Shown in pieces: positions 63,314 through 64,000 of a stretch of DNA of 64,000 bases. Origin of the DNA: Pseudomonas viridiflava (lineage in GTDB: Bacteria > Pseudomonadota > Gammaproteobacteria > Pseudomonadales > Pseudomonadaceae). Where the stretch lies: NCBI RefSeq assembly GCF_003702045.1, contig NZ_RBTP01000042.1, positions 124,001 to 188,000 on the forward strand. The letters run 5' to 3'. The notes beneath the pieces are model-generated. The model did not search any database and had not been told where the DNA came from. It was given only the letters and a program-made list of their open reading frames with translations. Both the position numbers and the translations under genes were made by a program. Position 1 is the first letter of the stretch. Every line of letters begins with the position of its first letter.

Positions 63314-63628
63314 ATGGCGTTCCGCGAGCTGATCGGGACCCTTGATAACGCTGTGTTCGACGTGTTGAGCGACGCAGCATTCATTGAGGGGCGCGAAGTG
63401 TCAGGCATGTTCTCGGCACCCTGGCTTCAACCCAAGCTGGGCCGCATCAACACCGGGCTTCGTGAGCCGCACCTGGTCATCCGTGTTGCGGATGCACAGG
63501 GCGTGCAGGAGCGGCAGCAAGTGCGCATTGATCTTCCGGTGCAAGACGGCGGCGGTACTTACACGCTGATCCGCCAAGAGCCTGGCGGGGACGCGTTGGT
63601 CACCCTCATCCTGAGAATCAACCCATGA
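63314..63628 (+). CDS. Head-tail joining protein (GpFII-like)
   Basis: 104 residues. Beta-rich protein in the position of lambda gpFII (LVIRVADAQGVQERQQVRIDLP). Starts two bases after the capsid stop; overlaps the next gene by four bases. Confidence 0.75.
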   Translation: MAFRELIGTLDNAVFDVLSDAAFIEGREVSGMFSAPWLQPKLGRINTGLREPHLVIRVADAQGVQERQQVRIDLPVQDGGGTYTLIRQEPGGDALVTLILRINP

Positions 63629-64000
63629 GCGTCGGCAGCTTTTACAAGCAATCGGTCCGCGACGGCGTGATTACGCTGCAGCCTTCGGCAGCCGATCTGA
63701 ATGCATTCAAGGACTTTGCTGCGGCGGTTCCCAACGCGGCGGTAGCGGCCCAGCGGCGTGCCATTAACAAGACGCTTCGTTGGTTGCGCACGCACATCGC
63801 CAGGGCTGTTGGTCGGCAGGAGCGCATCGCGGTTGCGGCCGTCCGGCAACGCCTTCGGGCCTATCCGGTAAACAGCGGTGCGATGCGCGGCAAGCTCTGG
63901 TTCGGGCTGGATGCCATTTCTGCCAGTCGGATCGGCCGTGCGCGGCAGAGTCGTACCGGCGTAACGGTGGCTGGTCGGCGCTTTCAGGGTGCGTTCTTCA
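63625..64000 (+). CDS. Minor tail protein Z-like (partial)
   Basis: The first 125 residues; the window cuts the gene. Pattern AVAAQRRAINKTLRWLRTHIARAV matches the phage minor tail protein Z family, which connects tail and head. Confidence 0.82.
   Translation, partial: MSVGSFYKQSVRDGVITLQPSAADLNAFKDFAAAVPNAAVAAQRRAINKTLRWLRTHIARAVGRQERIAVAAVRQRLRAYPVNSGAMRGKLWFGLDAISASRIGRARQSRTGVTVAGRRFQGAFF

Overview
The window is a chromosomal segment of a plant-associated Pseudomonas of the P. syringae species complex. It carries an almost complete tripartite hrp/hrc type III secretion pathogenicity island (about 1-39,480), followed by most of a lambda-like siphophage prophage (about 39,483 to beyond 64,000). 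The evidence is the canonical order hopM1-shcE-avrE / hrpH-hrpRS / hrpA-Z-B-hrcJ-hrpD-E / hrpF-G-hrcC-hrpT-V // hrcU...hrpP / hrpO-hrcN-hrpQ-hrcV-hrpJ // hrpL / hrpK, together with HrpL 'hrp box' promoters and a sigma-54 promoter before hrpL. The exact species or pathovar cannot be fixed from this sequence alone.

Region by region. 1-9,204 is the conserved effector locus: the 3' part of hopM1, a CesT chaperone, the large effector avrE and the transglycosylase hrpH. 9,205-12,170 holds a long AT-rich leader and the enhancer-binding activators hrpR and hrpS, which drive sigma-54 transcription of hrpL. 12,190-31,202 encodes the machine: pilin and harpin, the basal body, export gate, ATPase and stator, the HrpG/HrpV control pair, gatekeeper and HrpL. 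A 143-bp tandem repeat lies between the two convergent operons. 31,227-39,480 is the exchangeable effector locus. It holds hrpK, an interrupted ORF, an hrp-box-driven transglutaminase/HopX-like candidate effector with its own CesT-like chaperone, a frameshifted AraC fragment, a cytochrome b561 plus catalase-like pair, a broken SMR efflux gene and a TetR regulator. It ends at a 20-bp tRNA-Leu 3'-end remnant, the likely attL, with the orphaned tRNA terminator beside it.

The prophage has an integrase, then an AT-rich three-gene cassette (ParA-like ATPase, unknown, and a protein with an R-x4-H motif), then a leftward early operon (43,190-47,623). A cargo gene resembling the HEPN anti-phage protein ApeA lies between the leftward promoter and the LexA-like repressor. 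Rightward come Cro/YdaS, CII-like, zinc-finger and Prim-Pol/helicase genes, a candidate origin, a Q-like gene, holin, Rz/Rz1, terminase, portal, protease, decoration, capsid, head-tail and tail genes. The window cuts the last of these.

The most unusual signal is an 11-base motif, CCTCTCACCAC, seen five times in the prophage early operons and always in the sense direction of transcription. In four cases it sits in the loop of a strong stem whose sequence differs each time. This looks like an undescribed phage RNA element, perhaps for antitermination or translational control. The other candidate new system is the ParA-like three-gene cassette beside the integrase.
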